Part shown: positions 17,739 through 26,094 of the stretch, in pieces
Position numbering within the stretch: position 1 is the first letter of the stretch
Layout: each line of letters begins with the position of its first letter
Source of the DNA: Vallitaleaceae bacterium 9-2
GTDB taxonomy: Bacteria; Bacillota; Clostridia; Lachnospirales; Vallitaleaceae
Direction: 5' to 3'
DNA: 64,000 nt
Assembly (NCBI GenBank): GCA_038396585.1
Contig: CP121691.1
Span: 1,426,001-1,490,000, forward strand
Notes under the pieces: model-generated
Databases searched by the model: none
Told to the model about the DNA's origin: nothing
What the model saw: the letters and a program-made list of their open reading frames with translations, nothing else
Position numbers and translations under genes: made by a program

Positions 17739-19151
17739 ATGCTAAGGTGGAAGATAAGAATACGTAAACTTACCTATGTATTAGCAGACTTAATCTGCAT
17801 TTTGGCAGCATATATTTTGGCAGAGATTGCATACTTGGACTTTCAACTCGGAGTATTGACATTGACAGGTTTAGAAAAAATATCGTTTGTAATGTTAGTT
17901 GCTTTTTTTCTAATTACTTTTTTCTTGATTTTTGATATATACACAATTACGATTAAAAATTATGGAAATATGTATGTTATGACAGTGTTGAAAATGATGA
18001 TTTCTCTTCTAGGGACAAATATTTTGCTGGGTGCAGTGATGTTTTACTTAAAAGCAAATTTATCAAGATTGTTTTTGTTAGACTATATGATTGCGCTAAT
18101 TACATTGGTATTTATTAATCGACTTATACTAAGAAAGTTTTCGTATATCGATGTTAAAGACTATAAACATAGTAAGAATATACTAGTTATTGGATGGTCA
18201 AAACGGGGCGAGACATACATCAATGAGATTAAAAGGCATAACTATTTAAATTTTAATTTAGTTGGCTATGTAAGTATCAACGAACCAAGAGAGTATAAAG
18301 AACTTAAGCACATTGCAACGCTTGAAGAACTTGATTATATTGTTGATCAGTATGTTATTGATGAAATTGCTGTTGCGCGTCCATTAAGTTATGATGAACG
18401 TCTTAGAGATGCATTACATATGTGTCAAGATATGGGGATTACAATAACGATGCTTCTTGATATTCAAGATACACACACGTCAAAAGCCCAAGTCGCAATG
18501 GTTGGAGATCTACCAGTTTTAAAATTTCATGTAGTCAGCTTAAATGAAAGCCAATTATTTGTAAAACGTATTATTGATATTTTTGGAAGCTTGATTGGTA
18601 TGGTTTTATTTGGGCTTGCTTATATCATTGTAGGACCCCTCATTAAGCTTGAAAGTCCAGGACCTATTATCTTTAAACAAGATCGAGTAGGTCAAAATGG
18701 ACGTGTCTTTAAAGTGTGGAAGTTCCGCTCAATGGGCGTCAATGCCGAAGCTGAAAAAAAGGCGCTAATGGCCTCAAATGAAATGCATGGACATATGTTT
18801 AAAATGACAGATGATCCAAGAGTTACAAAAGTTGGAGCCTTTATCCGAAAAACAAGTATTGATGAATTACCACAATTTTATAATGTGTTAAAAGGTGACA
18901 TGAGTTTAGTGGGAACACGACCACCAACGGTGGCGGAAGTCAAAGCATATGAAAAGCATCATCGACGTCGTATAAGTATTGTTCCCGGAATTACAGGTAA
19001 GTGGCAAGTATCTGGAAGGTCCAATATTGAAGATTTTGAAGAGATTGTACGATTAGATTCGGAGTATATTTCTGAGTGGTGTGTATGGTTAGATATAAAA
19101 ATTTTGTTTAAAACGATACTTGTTGTATTTAAAAGAGATGGAAGTCATTGA
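17739..19151 (+). CDS. Polyprenyl-phosphate sugar-1-phosphate transferase (EPS initiating enzyme)
   Basis: 470-aa WcaJ/WbaP-type protein. It has four N-terminal membrane helices, a central CoA-binding-like domain (NILVIGWSKRGETYI), one more membrane segment, and the C-terminal bacterial sugar transferase domain with FKQDRVGQNGRVFKVWKFRSM, KTSIDELPQFYNVLKGDMS, LVGTRPPT and PGITGKWQVSGRS. It transfers a sugar-1-phosphate from a UDP-sugar to undecaprenyl phosphate, the first step of repeat-unit assembly. It has its own promoter and is ended by a strong hairpin. Confidence 0.92.
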   Translation: MLRWKIRIRKLTYVLADLICILAAYILAEIAYLDFQLGVLTLTGLEKISFVMLVAFFLITFFLIFDIYTITIKNYGNMYVMTVLKMMISLLGTNILLGAVMFYLKANLSRLFLLDYMIALITLVFINRLILRKFSYIDVKDYKHSKNILVIGWSKRGETYINEIKRHNYLNFNLVGYVSINEPREYKELKHIATLEELDYIVDQYVIDEIAVARPLSYDERLRDALHMCQDMGITITMLLDIQDTHTSKAQVAMVGDLPVLKFHVVSLNESQLFVKRIIDIFGSLIGMVLFGLAYIIVGPLIKLESPGPIIFKQDRVGQNGRVFKVWKFRSMGVNAEAEKKALMASNEMHGHMFKMTDDPRVTKVGAFIRKTSIDELPQFYNVLKGDMSLVGTRPPTVAEVKAYEKHHRRRISIVPGITGKWQVSGRSNIEDFEEIVRLDSEYISEWCVWLDIKILFKTILVVFKRDGSH

Positions 19152-19171
19152 CTTCCATCTCTTTAATTTTT
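19132..19171 (+). terminator. Terminator between convergent genes, overlapping the stop codon
   Basis: Stem AAAGAGATGGAAGTCA / TGACTTCCATCTCTTT with a minimal loop, then AATTTTT. It overlaps the 3' end of the initiating transferase and lies just before the convergent cytidylate-kinase-like gene, so it may act in both directions. Confidence 0.85.
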
Positions 19172-19185
19172 GTATCAGGATAGGA

Positions 19186-19782
19186 TTATTTGAATTTTGA
19201 TTGATAGGTTTTAATAAGATGAACTAAAAAATCAACGCTTTCATCAATACCAATACTACTATCAAGAGTGACATGGTAGTTTTGTGATTTTCCCCATTTT
19301 TCTTGTGTAAAGTAATTATAATAGGAAGAACGATTTTTGTCTTGCTTATGAAGGTAGTCTTCCCAATTCTTTGCTGTTTCATTGTATTCATGCTCTAAGC
19401 GTTCAATACGTGAAGCGATGGGTGCATGAATAAAAATATTGATACAGTTTGGAAAATCCTTTAAAACATAATCAGCGCAACGACCGACAATAACACAAGA
19501 ATTTTTGTTGGCTAATTCGCGAATTGTTTTTGACTGGGCTAAAAAGATTTGATCAGTTGCAGGCAGTTCTTGTTGGGTCATGTAAAGATTAGTAAAAAAA
19601 CTAATGCTTTTCTTTTGCTCCATTTTGCTGACAAAACTTTCAGCATATCCAGTTTCATCTGCGGCTAAGCGAATCAGTTCTTTGTCATAAAAATTGATTT
19701 GAAGTTTTTCAGCAATTTTTTTTCCTATGAGTCGTCCTCCTGAACCGTATTGCCTTGCGATGGTCACAACATAATTTTTCAT
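19186..19782 (-). CDS. Cytidylate kinase-like family protein
   Basis: 198-aa P-loop kinase of the cytidylate-kinase-like group. It has an N-terminal VTIARQYGSGGRLIGKKIAEKL (an ARxxGSGG P-loop typical of the group), CVIVGRCADYVL and IFIHAPIASRIERL. Such proteins resemble CMP kinase but are distinct from Cmk, and their substrate is unknown. ATG 19782 is preferred over an upstream ATG at 19842 because AAAGGGG lies just before it and the P-loop follows at residue 6. It lies 31 nt after the MarR-type gene and is probably co-transcribed with it. Confidence 0.82.
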   Translation of the reverse strand: MKNYVVTIARQYGSGGRLIGKKIAEKLQINFYDKELIRLAADETGYAESFVSKMEQKKSISFFTNLYMTQQELPATDQIFLAQSKTIRELANKNSCVIVGRCADYVLKDFPNCINIFIHAPIASRIERLEHEYNETAKNWEDYLHKQDKNRSSYYNYFTQEKWGKSQNYHVTLDSSIGIDESVDFLVHLIKTYQSKFK

Positions 19783-19813
19783 GATGATGTCCCCTTTCTT
19801 TGATATAAAAATA

Positions 19814-21166
19814 CTATTGAATGAGTGCAGATAGTCGAGCAATCTCTATATCTGTACTGATTTTTGTCTGGAAGGATGCATTGTTAAGTTCAATATTCAA
19901 TGTAAGTAGGTTTTCCATTGTTTCATCCGTTTGTATGGAGAAATCTTGAATATAGTCTAGCGGGATAAAGGTTTTTCGATAACCATAATCCGCATCCTTT
20001 TCAGATTTTACTTCTTGAACACGACTGAGAATAATCAGCTCTATTCCATTGGTTAAAAACATGGAATCTTGTAAAACCGGCTTGCTAATCAAATCGCTAA
20101 AAAAACTAAAGGCAGTTGTTTTTTGACGAATCAATTCAATAAAGGGTTGATATTCAATGAGTTTCACCTGATCTGAAGCCAGTTCAGACAATAAGATGGT
20201 TTTAAAAATAGGGGAGTGAATACTGACATGTTCATCAAGAGCTTCAATATCAAGGTGCTTAGGCTTATCATAATAACGTTTGCGAATATCCGTGACTAAC
20301 TTTTCAATAATTTCATGTGACACAGGATTATAAATAATGGAATAGGCTCTATCGGAGGTAGTGATAATAAGTTCTCCAAAAAGCAATTCTTGAAGAGATT
20401 GTATCATTAAAATCTCAGATAGAAGAATCGAAGTTTTTTGGATTGTATTGGTTTCGGTTCGGTCAAGGAGTATAAGTTCATCTTGAAAAAATGTAACAAC
20501 ATGATCATATAAAGGCATTCCAGGCTTGGCGTTACGGCGTTCTATTGGGCGAGGAATCTTAAAGGCATATGTAGCTTTTAGAATAAGGTCTTTTTCATGT
20601 TCAAATTGGGGTGGTACTTCAGTAGAATCATTGATCATTGCTATCCAAGGTCCAAATTCGTTGTATTCTTTTTTTATAATATCCATATGAATCCTCCTTA
20701 ATAAATCATAGTTTATATTATCGATAGCTACATTTAATTTTTGGATTATGTTTTGGATATATTGCGGATTAATATCTGTTTCAATAGAAGTAATTAAATA
20801 CTCATAGAGTTTTCGCTTTTCAAGGTGACGTAAATGAATAAAGTCATGCCCTTTAGAAGTTGGAAGGATTAAGTAGGTTCGCTTATCATCTTGAGAAATC
20901 TTGCGTCGAAGATATCCTTGGGTTTCTAAACGATTAAGAACGCTTGTAAGTGTGCTGTTGGGTAGCGTGAGTAGTTGATTGATTTGTTTTACTGAAAGTT
21001 CATCATGATAAGTAAACAATTCAAGTACATTGGATTCGAGAGTGCCTAATTTTTTACGTCCCGAAACAGGAAATTGGGTTTCGATGGTTGTCTTGTAGAA
21101 CGTATTGGTTTTGTAAACCAATCGAATGATTTCATCAATCCAATGCTTGCTATCAAAATCCATCAT
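19814..21166 (-). CDS. MarR-type regulator fused to a long uncharacterised domain
   Basis: About 450 aa. Residues 1 to about 150 form a MarR winged helix (LSVKQINQLLTLPNSTLTSV, then LRRKISQDDKRTYLI). The remaining ~290 residues contain two mainly beta segments (VVTFFQDELILLDRTE..., then GIELIILSRVQEV...) that look like paired PH-like folds, as in some bacterial bPH proteins; this is a weak structural guess. MarR proteins are normally about 150 aa, so the extension is unusual. The junction encodes a strong internal ribosome site before ATG 20686, so a separate ~290-aa C-terminal product is possible. The start follows AGAGGTG. Confidence 0.75.
   Translation of the reverse strand: MMDFDSKHWIDEIIRLVYKTNTFYKTTIETQFPVSGRKKLGTLESNVLELFTYHDELSVKQINQLLTLPNSTLTSVLNRLETQGYLRRKISQDDKRTYLILPTSKGHDFIHLRHLEKRKLYEYLITSIETDINPQYIQNIIQKLNVAIDNINYDLLRRIHMDIIKKEYNEFGPWIAMINDSTEVPPQFEHEKDLILKATYAFKIPRPIERRNAKPGMPLYDHVVTFFQDELILLDRTETNTIQKTSILLSEILMIQSLQELLFGELIITTSDRAYSIIYNPVSHEIIEKLVTDIRKRYYDKPKHLDIEALDEHVSIHSPIFKTILLSELASDQVKLIEYQPFIELIRQKTTAFSFFSDLISKPVLQDSMFLTNGIELIILSRVQEVKSEKDADYGYRKTFIPLDYIQDFSIQTDETMENLLTLNIELNNASFQTKISTDIEIARLSALIQ
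20684..20700 (-). promoter_or_regulatory. Strong internal ribosome binding site at the MarR-domain junction
   Basis: On the minus strand AAGGAGG is followed by ATTCAT and then ATG (start at 20686), in the reading frame of the long protein and exactly at the boundary between its MarR domain and second domain. This is an excellent Shine-Dalgarno at ideal spacing and could start a shorter protein of about 290 aa (19814-20686). Confidence 0.6.
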
Positions 21167-21194
21167 GTCGCACCTCTTTTCGAATAATAAATAA

Positions 21195-21207
21195 TACGAA
21201 TATCGTA
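21195..21207. promoter_or_regulatory. Palindromic operator candidate for the MarR-type regulator
   Basis: Perfect inverted repeat TACGA-ATA-TCGTA, located at and just after the expected transcription start of the MarR-type gene. This is a typical site for autorepression. Confidence 0.5.
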
Positions 21208-21212
21208 ATATA

Positions 21213-21241
21213 ATTATAACACACCCTATACATTTTTTCAA
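21213..21241 (-). promoter_or_regulatory. Sigma-A promoter of the MarR-type gene
   Basis: On the minus strand TTGAAA (21241-21236), 17-nt spacer, TATAAT (21218-21213), directly upstream of the palindrome at 21195-21207. Confidence 0.72.
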
Positions 21242-21330
21242 TGGAACAGAAAATAGCTTAACAAAAATAACTTTATTTTTAAGATATAAGATGCTATGCT
21301 AAGATAAATATACGCACTTAAGGAGGTCCT

Positions 21331-21714
21331 ATGATTACAATAGATGAAATGGAAATATTAATAGAAGAAATAGTGGAGAGTTTGCCAGAAGATTTGTTTA
21401 AAGGCCTTAATGGCGGCGTTATTTTATTACCGGATGAAAAAGAAAATAAGAATAGTCAAAAGAATGATTTATTTATTTTAGGGGAATATCATTCAGGTGG
21501 GGTTATGGGAAGATATATTGCGATATACTATGGATCGTTTATGCGCCTATATGGACATCTATCTATAAATAGATTAAGAAAAAAACTCATGCATACTATA
21601 AAGCATGAGTTTACCCATCACCTGGAGTCACTGGCAGGAGAAAAAGATTTGGAGATTGATGATGCTGTAAAGATGCAAAAGTACCTGTCAAAACACAAAA
21701 AGGATGCTAACTAG
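21331..21714 (+). CDS. Small zincin-like metallopeptidase-fold protein
   Basis: 127-aa protein with a C-terminal HEFTHHLE (HExxH) zinc motif and a downstream acidic segment, matching the small zincin-like family found widely in Firmicutes and Actinobacteria (COG3824-like). No signal peptide is visible, so it is probably cytoplasmic, and its natural substrate is not known. ATG 21331 follows AAGGAGGTCC. It is divergent from the MarR-type gene, and its 3' end overlaps the convergent MATE gene by 8 nt. Confidence 0.78.
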   Translation: MITIDEMEILIEEIVESLPEDLFKGLNGGVILLPDEKENKNSQKNDLFILGEYHSGGVMGRYIAIYYGSFMRLYGHLSINRLRKKLMHTIKHEFTHHLESLAGEKDLEIDDAVKMQKYLSKHKKDAN

Positions 21715-21719
21715 CATCC
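21697..21719 (-). terminator. Terminator hairpin at the convergent zincin/MATE ends
   Basis: GGATGCTA / AGCATCC hairpin. On the minus strand it is followed by TTTTTG, so it fits termination of the MATE transcript better than the plus-strand gene. It overlaps both coding 3' ends. Confidence 0.65.
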
Positions 21720-23065
21720 AGTTCTTTATCCAGTTTATGACTTAATAAAAATGGAATAAAAACAAAAGCCGTAACGATAAAAGTAAAAGCATCGGCAATA
21801 AGTTGAGAGCTTAAGATGCCATCAGCATCAAAGAACAAAGGGGCAATAAAAATTGCCGGGAGATAAAAAATGCCCTGGCGAGAAATGGATAATATCAAGG
21901 ATTCAATGCCTTTGCCAATGGCTTGATAAAATATGCTTATACAGTTGGTTACTGCAAGCAGAAGAATCGAACCTGCAAAATATTTAAGACCGCGTATACC
22001 ATATGCTGTTACCGATGGCGAGGCTTTAAAGATATGCATAAATATTTCGCCCCCAAAAATCAAAAATAGACTAGAAATAAAAGCCAGAATAAGGCTGATG
22101 GACAAAGTGTATTTTAGAGCATCAAGAATACGCTTTTTGTTTTTGGCTCCAAAATTGTAGCCGACGACAGGCTGAAAACCCTGACCGATTCCAAACAAGA
22201 TATATGTTGGAATCATTCCAATACGAAATACAATGCCTACTGCAGCCAATAAGTCGTTTCCACCATATAAAAATGCACGATTATTTAAAAAACCAATAGT
22301 GATGCTAAAGAGGGTTTGTCGTAAAAATGTTGGGATTCCAACTTTAAAAATCTCTGTATACATAGCAAGAGAAGGTTTAAAATTCGAAAGTTTTATGGAA
22401 AGAACAGAACGTTTCATTAAGTAATGTGACAAAAGAATTAAGAAGGAAAAACCCTGTGAAAGAGCGGTTGCAAACCCTGCACCTGAAACACCCCAGCCAA
22501 AGGTAAAGATAAACAGTGGGTCAAGAGCAACATTTAAGACTGAACCGGCAGCCATTCCAAGCATAGATAGCTTTGAACTACCTTCAGAACGCAAGATGTT
22601 ATTCATAGTCATATTACCCATAGTGAATATGCTACCAATAATAATAAAAAATGCATAATTTTTTGAAGTCTCAATAATTGAATCATTGGCGCCGAAAAGA
22701 TAAAGTAAATTCTCTAAATTAAGTAAGCTGACAATAACAAAGACTAGCCCTGCACCGACGGCAGTGAAAAAAGAGACGGATGTTGTGATTTGGGCTTTTT
22801 TCATATCATTTTGTCCAAGTAATCTTGAGACATAGCTTCCACCACCAATGCCAAAAGCTAGTCCAAAAGCTGAGGTAAGCATCATGATAGGAAGAACGAC
22901 TTGGGTAGCGCTTGTAGCACTTGTTCCGAGCCATGCAACAAACATAGTATCAACAACATTATATATGGCCATAACAAGCATTCCTATAATAGCAGGAATA
23001 GACATTGTATTGATTGCCTTAGATATTTTTGTGTCACGTAGTAATACAATTCTTTGATCATCCAT
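21707..23065 (-). CDS. MATE family efflux transporter
   Basis: 452-aa, about 12 membrane helices. It shows the MATE N-terminal pattern SKAINTMSIPAIIGMLVMAIYNVVDT and the second-half repeat GIGQGFQPVVGYNFGAKN, which is highly typical of the family. It acts as a Na+ or H+ antiporter exporting drugs or metabolites; the substrate is unknown. It lies 1 nt downstream of the MFS gene and is probably in the same operon, driven from the promoter upstream of the MFS gene. Confidence 0.92.
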   Translation of the reverse strand: MDDQRIVLLRDTKISKAINTMSIPAIIGMLVMAIYNVVDTMFVAWLGTSATSATQVVLPIMMLTSAFGLAFGIGGGSYVSRLLGQNDMKKAQITTSVSFFTAVGAGLVFVIVSLLNLENLLYLFGANDSIIETSKNYAFFIIIGSIFTMGNMTMNNILRSEGSSKLSMLGMAAGSVLNVALDPLFIFTFGWGVSGAGFATALSQGFSFLILLSHYLMKRSVLSIKLSNFKPSLAMYTEIFKVGIPTFLRQTLFSITIGFLNNRAFLYGGNDLLAAVGIVFRIGMIPTYILFGIGQGFQPVVGYNFGAKNKKRILDALKYTLSISLILAFISSLFLIFGGEIFMHIFKASPSVTAYGIRGLKYFAGSILLLAVTNCISIFYQAIGKGIESLILSISRQGIFYLPAIFIAPLFFDADGILSSQLIADAFTFIVTAFVFIPFLLSHKLDKELDAS

Positions 23066-23066
23066 T

Positions 23067-24239
23067 CTATGTATCTCCTTTTATGCGATTGAGCTTTGTT
23101 GTACTTAACAATATGAAAACTAAACAAAGCAGAATAAATGGCGGAAATATGCTCATACTAGTGTTTTGAGCGATCACACCAAAAAGTGGAGGTAAAGTTG
23201 CACCACCTAAATATGCCGCAGCAATTTGATAGCCTATAATATCTTGAGAATGGGCTTTTCCAAAACGCTCCGGTGTTTCGTGAATTAGACTTGGAAAAAT
23301 AGGCGCAAAGCCTAAACCAATAAAAACCAAACCTACAGGAATTACAAAATTAGGTAAAGGTAAAATAAGCATCAAAACGCCGAATAGACTAACAACAATA
23401 CCGTAGAAAACGAGCTGTTGATTGGATAGTCTAAAAGAAATAAAACCGGAAATAAATCGTCCCAGGGTTATACCGCCATAGTACATGGCAATCCATGTAG
23501 CAGCCATACCAATGGAGATGCCTCTAATCTGAACAAGATAACTACTTCCCCAAAGACCAACAGCTGCTTCTCCAGCTACGTAAAACAAAAAAGCAATGAG
23601 AGCAAAAGGTACGCCTTTTATACGTAGTTTTTGGGTAAAACTTATTGAACGGTCGGGTTCCACATGCTCTTGAGTTGCATGTGTAGTGGTGTGATGCATC
23701 TTCCAAAGAGGGAGGCTAATCAAAAGGATAAAAGCCAAGATCAGCTGTATGGATCCTATAAAACGGTAGCCATATTGCCAGGTACTCATAAGAAGATACT
23801 GTCCCATAATAATAGGTCCAATGGTTGCGCCAACGCCCCAAAAAGAATGCAACCAGTTCATATGATGGGATTTAAAGTGAAGTGAAACAAAGTTATTTAA
23901 AGCGGTATCAACACTACCAGCGCCAAAACCTAAGGGGATTGCGAATAGAAAAATCCATGAAAAAGAAGGAGACACGGATATGCCAAGGAGTGCTCCTGCG
24001 GTCATAAGACAACTAAGAAATGTAACCTTTCCCGTGCCAAAGCGTGCAATGATGCGCCCGCTAAAAAGACTGGATAAAATCGTTGAACCAATTGTAACTG
24101 TAGCAATCATTCCTGCATAGTCTAGCGGAAGAGACCACTCTTCACGAATCATTGGCCATGCAACACCTAATAATGAGTCGGGGAGTCCCAAACTAATAAA
24201 AGCTAAATAAATAATAAATAGTAATAATATTGTCGTCAT
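23067..24239 (-). CDS. MFS transporter
   Basis: About 390 aa with 12 predicted membrane helices. It has the MFS loop pattern SGRIIARFGTGKV between helices 2 and 3, and GFGAGSVDTALNNFV, as in the FucP/YfkF-like sugar or drug MFS proteins. A first ATG at 24251 exists, but GAGGTG lies directly before ATG 24239. It is co-directional with the MATE gene. Substrate unknown. Confidence 0.88.
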   Translation of the reverse strand: MTTILLLFIIYLAFISLGLPDSLLGVAWPMIREEWSLPLDYAGMIATVTIGSTILSSLFSGRIIARFGTGKVTFLSCLMTAGALLGISVSPSFSWIFLFAIPLGFGAGSVDTALNNFVSLHFKSHHMNWLHSFWGVGATIGPIIMGQYLLMSTWQYGYRFIGSIQLILAFILLISLPLWKMHHTTTHATQEHVEPDRSISFTQKLRIKGVPFALIAFLFYVAGEAAVGLWGSSYLVQIRGISIGMAATWIAMYYGGITLGRFISGFISFRLSNQQLVFYGIVVSLFGVLMLILPLPNFVIPVGLVFIGLGFAPIFPSLIHETPERFGKAHSQDIIGYQIAAAYLGGATLPPLFGVIAQNTSMSIFPPFILLCLVFILLSTTKLNRIKGDT

Positions 24240-24273
24240 TTCGCACCTCATCTTCTAACCTTATATAGGTGCT

Positions 24274-24302
24274 ATAGTAAGCTTTTTCTTATGTTTTGTC
24301 AA
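24274..24302 (-). promoter_or_regulatory. Sigma-A promoter of the MFS-MATE operon
   Basis: On the minus strand TTGACA (24302-24297), 17-nt spacer, TACTAT (24279-24274). Its first -35 base is also the first base of the left target duplication of the neighbouring insertion sequence, so the insertion left this promoter intact. Confidence 0.65.
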
Positions 24303-24328
24303 GTGATTGATTTGTATATTAAATTACG
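24302..24328 (+). repeat. 27-bp target-site duplication, left copy
   Basis: The 27 bp starting AGTGATTGATTTG and ending TTACG are repeated exactly at 25973-25999. Flanking bases differ on both sides, so the duplication is exactly 27 bp, matching the unusually long duplications reported for IS1202. Confidence 0.93.
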
Positions 24329-25972
24329 TCTGATTCATATCTGATAATGTCTTAAGTAACCACATTTGATTATGTCCCAAAGGGAAAGGATGTCGTATAA
24401 TAGAAACTCACTAAACGAACGAGGTTATATTATGCGAAAAATTGAACTTAACATGAAAGAACATCACAAATATGAAATTATCAAGAAACTTGTTGAAACT
24501 AACGGTAACAAACTCAATGCTTCCATCAAGATCGGCTGTTCCGTTCGCCATGTGAACCGAATGATTGCCGGCTACAAAGCAAACGGCAAAGGTTATTTCC
24601 AGCATGGTAACAAAGGGCGAAAGCCTAGCATCACACTTGATGACGAAACCCGTCAGAAGATTTTGGATCTCTACCGCAACAAGTACTATGATGCCAACTT
24701 CTCACATTTCCAAGAACTCTTGGCAAAGTACGAACATATTCAGGTTTCTGCCACAACCATCAACAACATTCTAAGTACCGAATTCATCCTATCACCCAAG
24801 GCCAACCGAAAAACCAAACGAAGGATGAAGGAAAGGCTCAAGGCTATGAAAAAAATGGCAAAAGCGAAAAAGGACATCAAAAGAATCGACACTGCCTTGG
24901 TCGACATCGATGATGCCCATCCCCGCCGTCCCCGCTGTTCCTTCTTTGGTGAAATGTTGCAGATGGACGCCTCCATCCACCAATGGTACGGTCAGACAAA
25001 GTCCCAACTTCACATCGCCATCGATGATGCTACTGGCTCTATTGTAGGCGCCTATTTCGACGAACAGGAGACACTTAACGGCTATTACAACGTATTCCAT
25101 CAAATCCTATCCAATTATGGAATTCCCTATATGTTTTATACCGACCGACGCACTGTTTTTGAATACAAACAAAAAAGATCCGCTTCTATCGAAGCCGATA
25201 CCTTCACTCAGTTCAGTTATGCTTGTCATCAGTTGGGAGTTGATATTAAGACCACCAGTATCCCCCAAGCCAAAGGTCGGGTTGAACGGTTGTTCCAGAC
25301 TTTGCAATCACGCCTTCCAGTCGAACTTCGACTGAAAGGTGTGACAACGACTAAGCAAGCCAACGTATTCTTGAACTCCTACATAAAAGAATACAATGCT
25401 CAGTTCGCAATAGACTCCAAGCATATCAAAAGTGTCTTTGAAAAGCAACCCCCTCAGGAAAAAATTAACCTCATTCTTGCCGTGCTTTCTGACCGCAAAA
25501 TCGATAATGGTCATTGCATCCGTTACAACAAGCATTATTACATGCCAACAGGTCGAGATGGTTTGCCTAAGCACTTTTATAAAGGTACTAAATCTCTAGT
25601 TATCCAAGCTTTCGATAACCAGCTCTATACTTCAATCAATGATGAAACCTATGCCCTAAGGCTCATTCCTGAACATGAATACTCTTCGATTAACTTTGAC
25701 AGCCTATCAAAAATATCCGAGCCTAAGAAGCAAACCATTCCCCCTATCAACCATCCATGGCGCCAGGCTACATTTGCGAACTTTGCAAAACAGCAACGCC
25801 ATCGGATTGACTTTGAGTCTGCCTGCTATACGCAGGAAGTACTGTCCAACTAGGACGACTCCGGTGCCTGCCTTACGGCGAGGATGGGGACGAAGCACCA
25901 TAAAGAAAAAAGCCATGCACCTGACAGTGCTAATTATTAATTTTTTTTGGGACATTCTCAAAAACGGTTGAC
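24329..25972 (+). mobile_element. IS1202/ISNCY-type insertion sequence, 1,644 bp, apparently complete
   Basis: The element is bounded by an exact 27-bp target duplication and contains one intact transposase. Imperfect inverted end sequences are seen. Right end (reverse complement) TTTGAGAATGTCCCAAA matches left subterminal TTTGATTATGTCCCAAA (24365-24381), and a second weaker copy, TCTGATAATGTCTTAA, lies nearer the left end. Base composition and codon use (more C and G at third positions) differ clearly from the AT-rich neighbours, indicating recent acquisition. The right end finishes TTGAC, so with the first base of the duplication it forms a consensus -35 hexamer pointing outward toward ugd. 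Confidence 0.9.
24432..25853 (+). CDS. ISNCY/IS1202-type DDE transposase
   Basis: 473 aa. N-terminal helix-turn-helix region (LNASIKIGCSVRHVNRMI), a basic stretch (SPKANRKTKRRMKERLKAM), then the catalytic integrase-like core: QMDASIHQWYG (first Asp), YTDRRTVFEYKQ (second Asp) and QAKGRVERLFQTLQSRLP (Glu). Upstream in-frame ATGs at 24366, 24372 and 24390 lie within the terminal repeat or promoter. ATG 24432 after ACGAGG gives the family's usual N-terminus. The reading frame is intact, so the element may be active. Confidence 0.9.
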   Translation: MRKIELNMKEHHKYEIIKKLVETNGNKLNASIKIGCSVRHVNRMIAGYKANGKGYFQHGNKGRKPSITLDDETRQKILDLYRNKYYDANFSHFQELLAKYEHIQVSATTINNILSTEFILSPKANRKTKRRMKERLKAMKKMAKAKKDIKRIDTALVDIDDAHPRRPRCSFFGEMLQMDASIHQWYGQTKSQLHIAIDDATGSIVGAYFDEQETLNGYYNVFHQILSNYGIPYMFYTDRRTVFEYKQKRSASIEADTFTQFSYACHQLGVDIKTTSIPQAKGRVERLFQTLQSRLPVELRLKGVTTTKQANVFLNSYIKEYNAQFAIDSKHIKSVFEKQPPQEKINLILAVLSDRKIDNGHCIRYNKHYYMPTGRDGLPKHFYKGTKSLVIQAFDNQLYTSINDETYALRLIPEHEYSSINFDSLSKISEPKKQTIPPINHPWRQATFANFAKQQRHRIDFESACYTQEVLSN

Positions 25973-25999
25973 AGTGATTGATTTGTATATTAAATTACG
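25973..25999 (+). repeat. 27-bp target-site duplication, right copy, carrying the ugd -35 region
   Basis: Exact copy of 24302-24328. It contains TTGATT (the -35 of the ugd promoter) and all but one base of the 17-nt spacer. The TATAAT -10 lies two bases outside it. Confidence 0.93.
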
Positions 26000-26006
26000 A
26001 TATAAT
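25978..26006 (+). promoter_or_regulatory. Promoter of ugd, spanning the target duplication and native flank
   Basis: TTGATT (25978-25983), 17-nt spacer, TATAAT (26001-26006). The duplication restored this promoter after insertion. A second combination, TTGACA (25968-25973, mostly from the IS end) with TAAATT at 17-nt spacing, could give a hybrid IS promoter. Confidence 0.72.
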
Positions 26007-26094
26007 ATTGCTATTCACAGGCATATATAATAAGTAGAAACTAAGGAAAATTTACGGTATATAAACCAAAAGGACAAAAAAAAGGGAGAAAAAA

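Noticed and set aside
25861-25972. A small gene in the 3' part of the insertion sequence after the transposase
   Set aside because: The frames there are shadows or lack ribosome sites; the stretch is the non-coding right end of the element.
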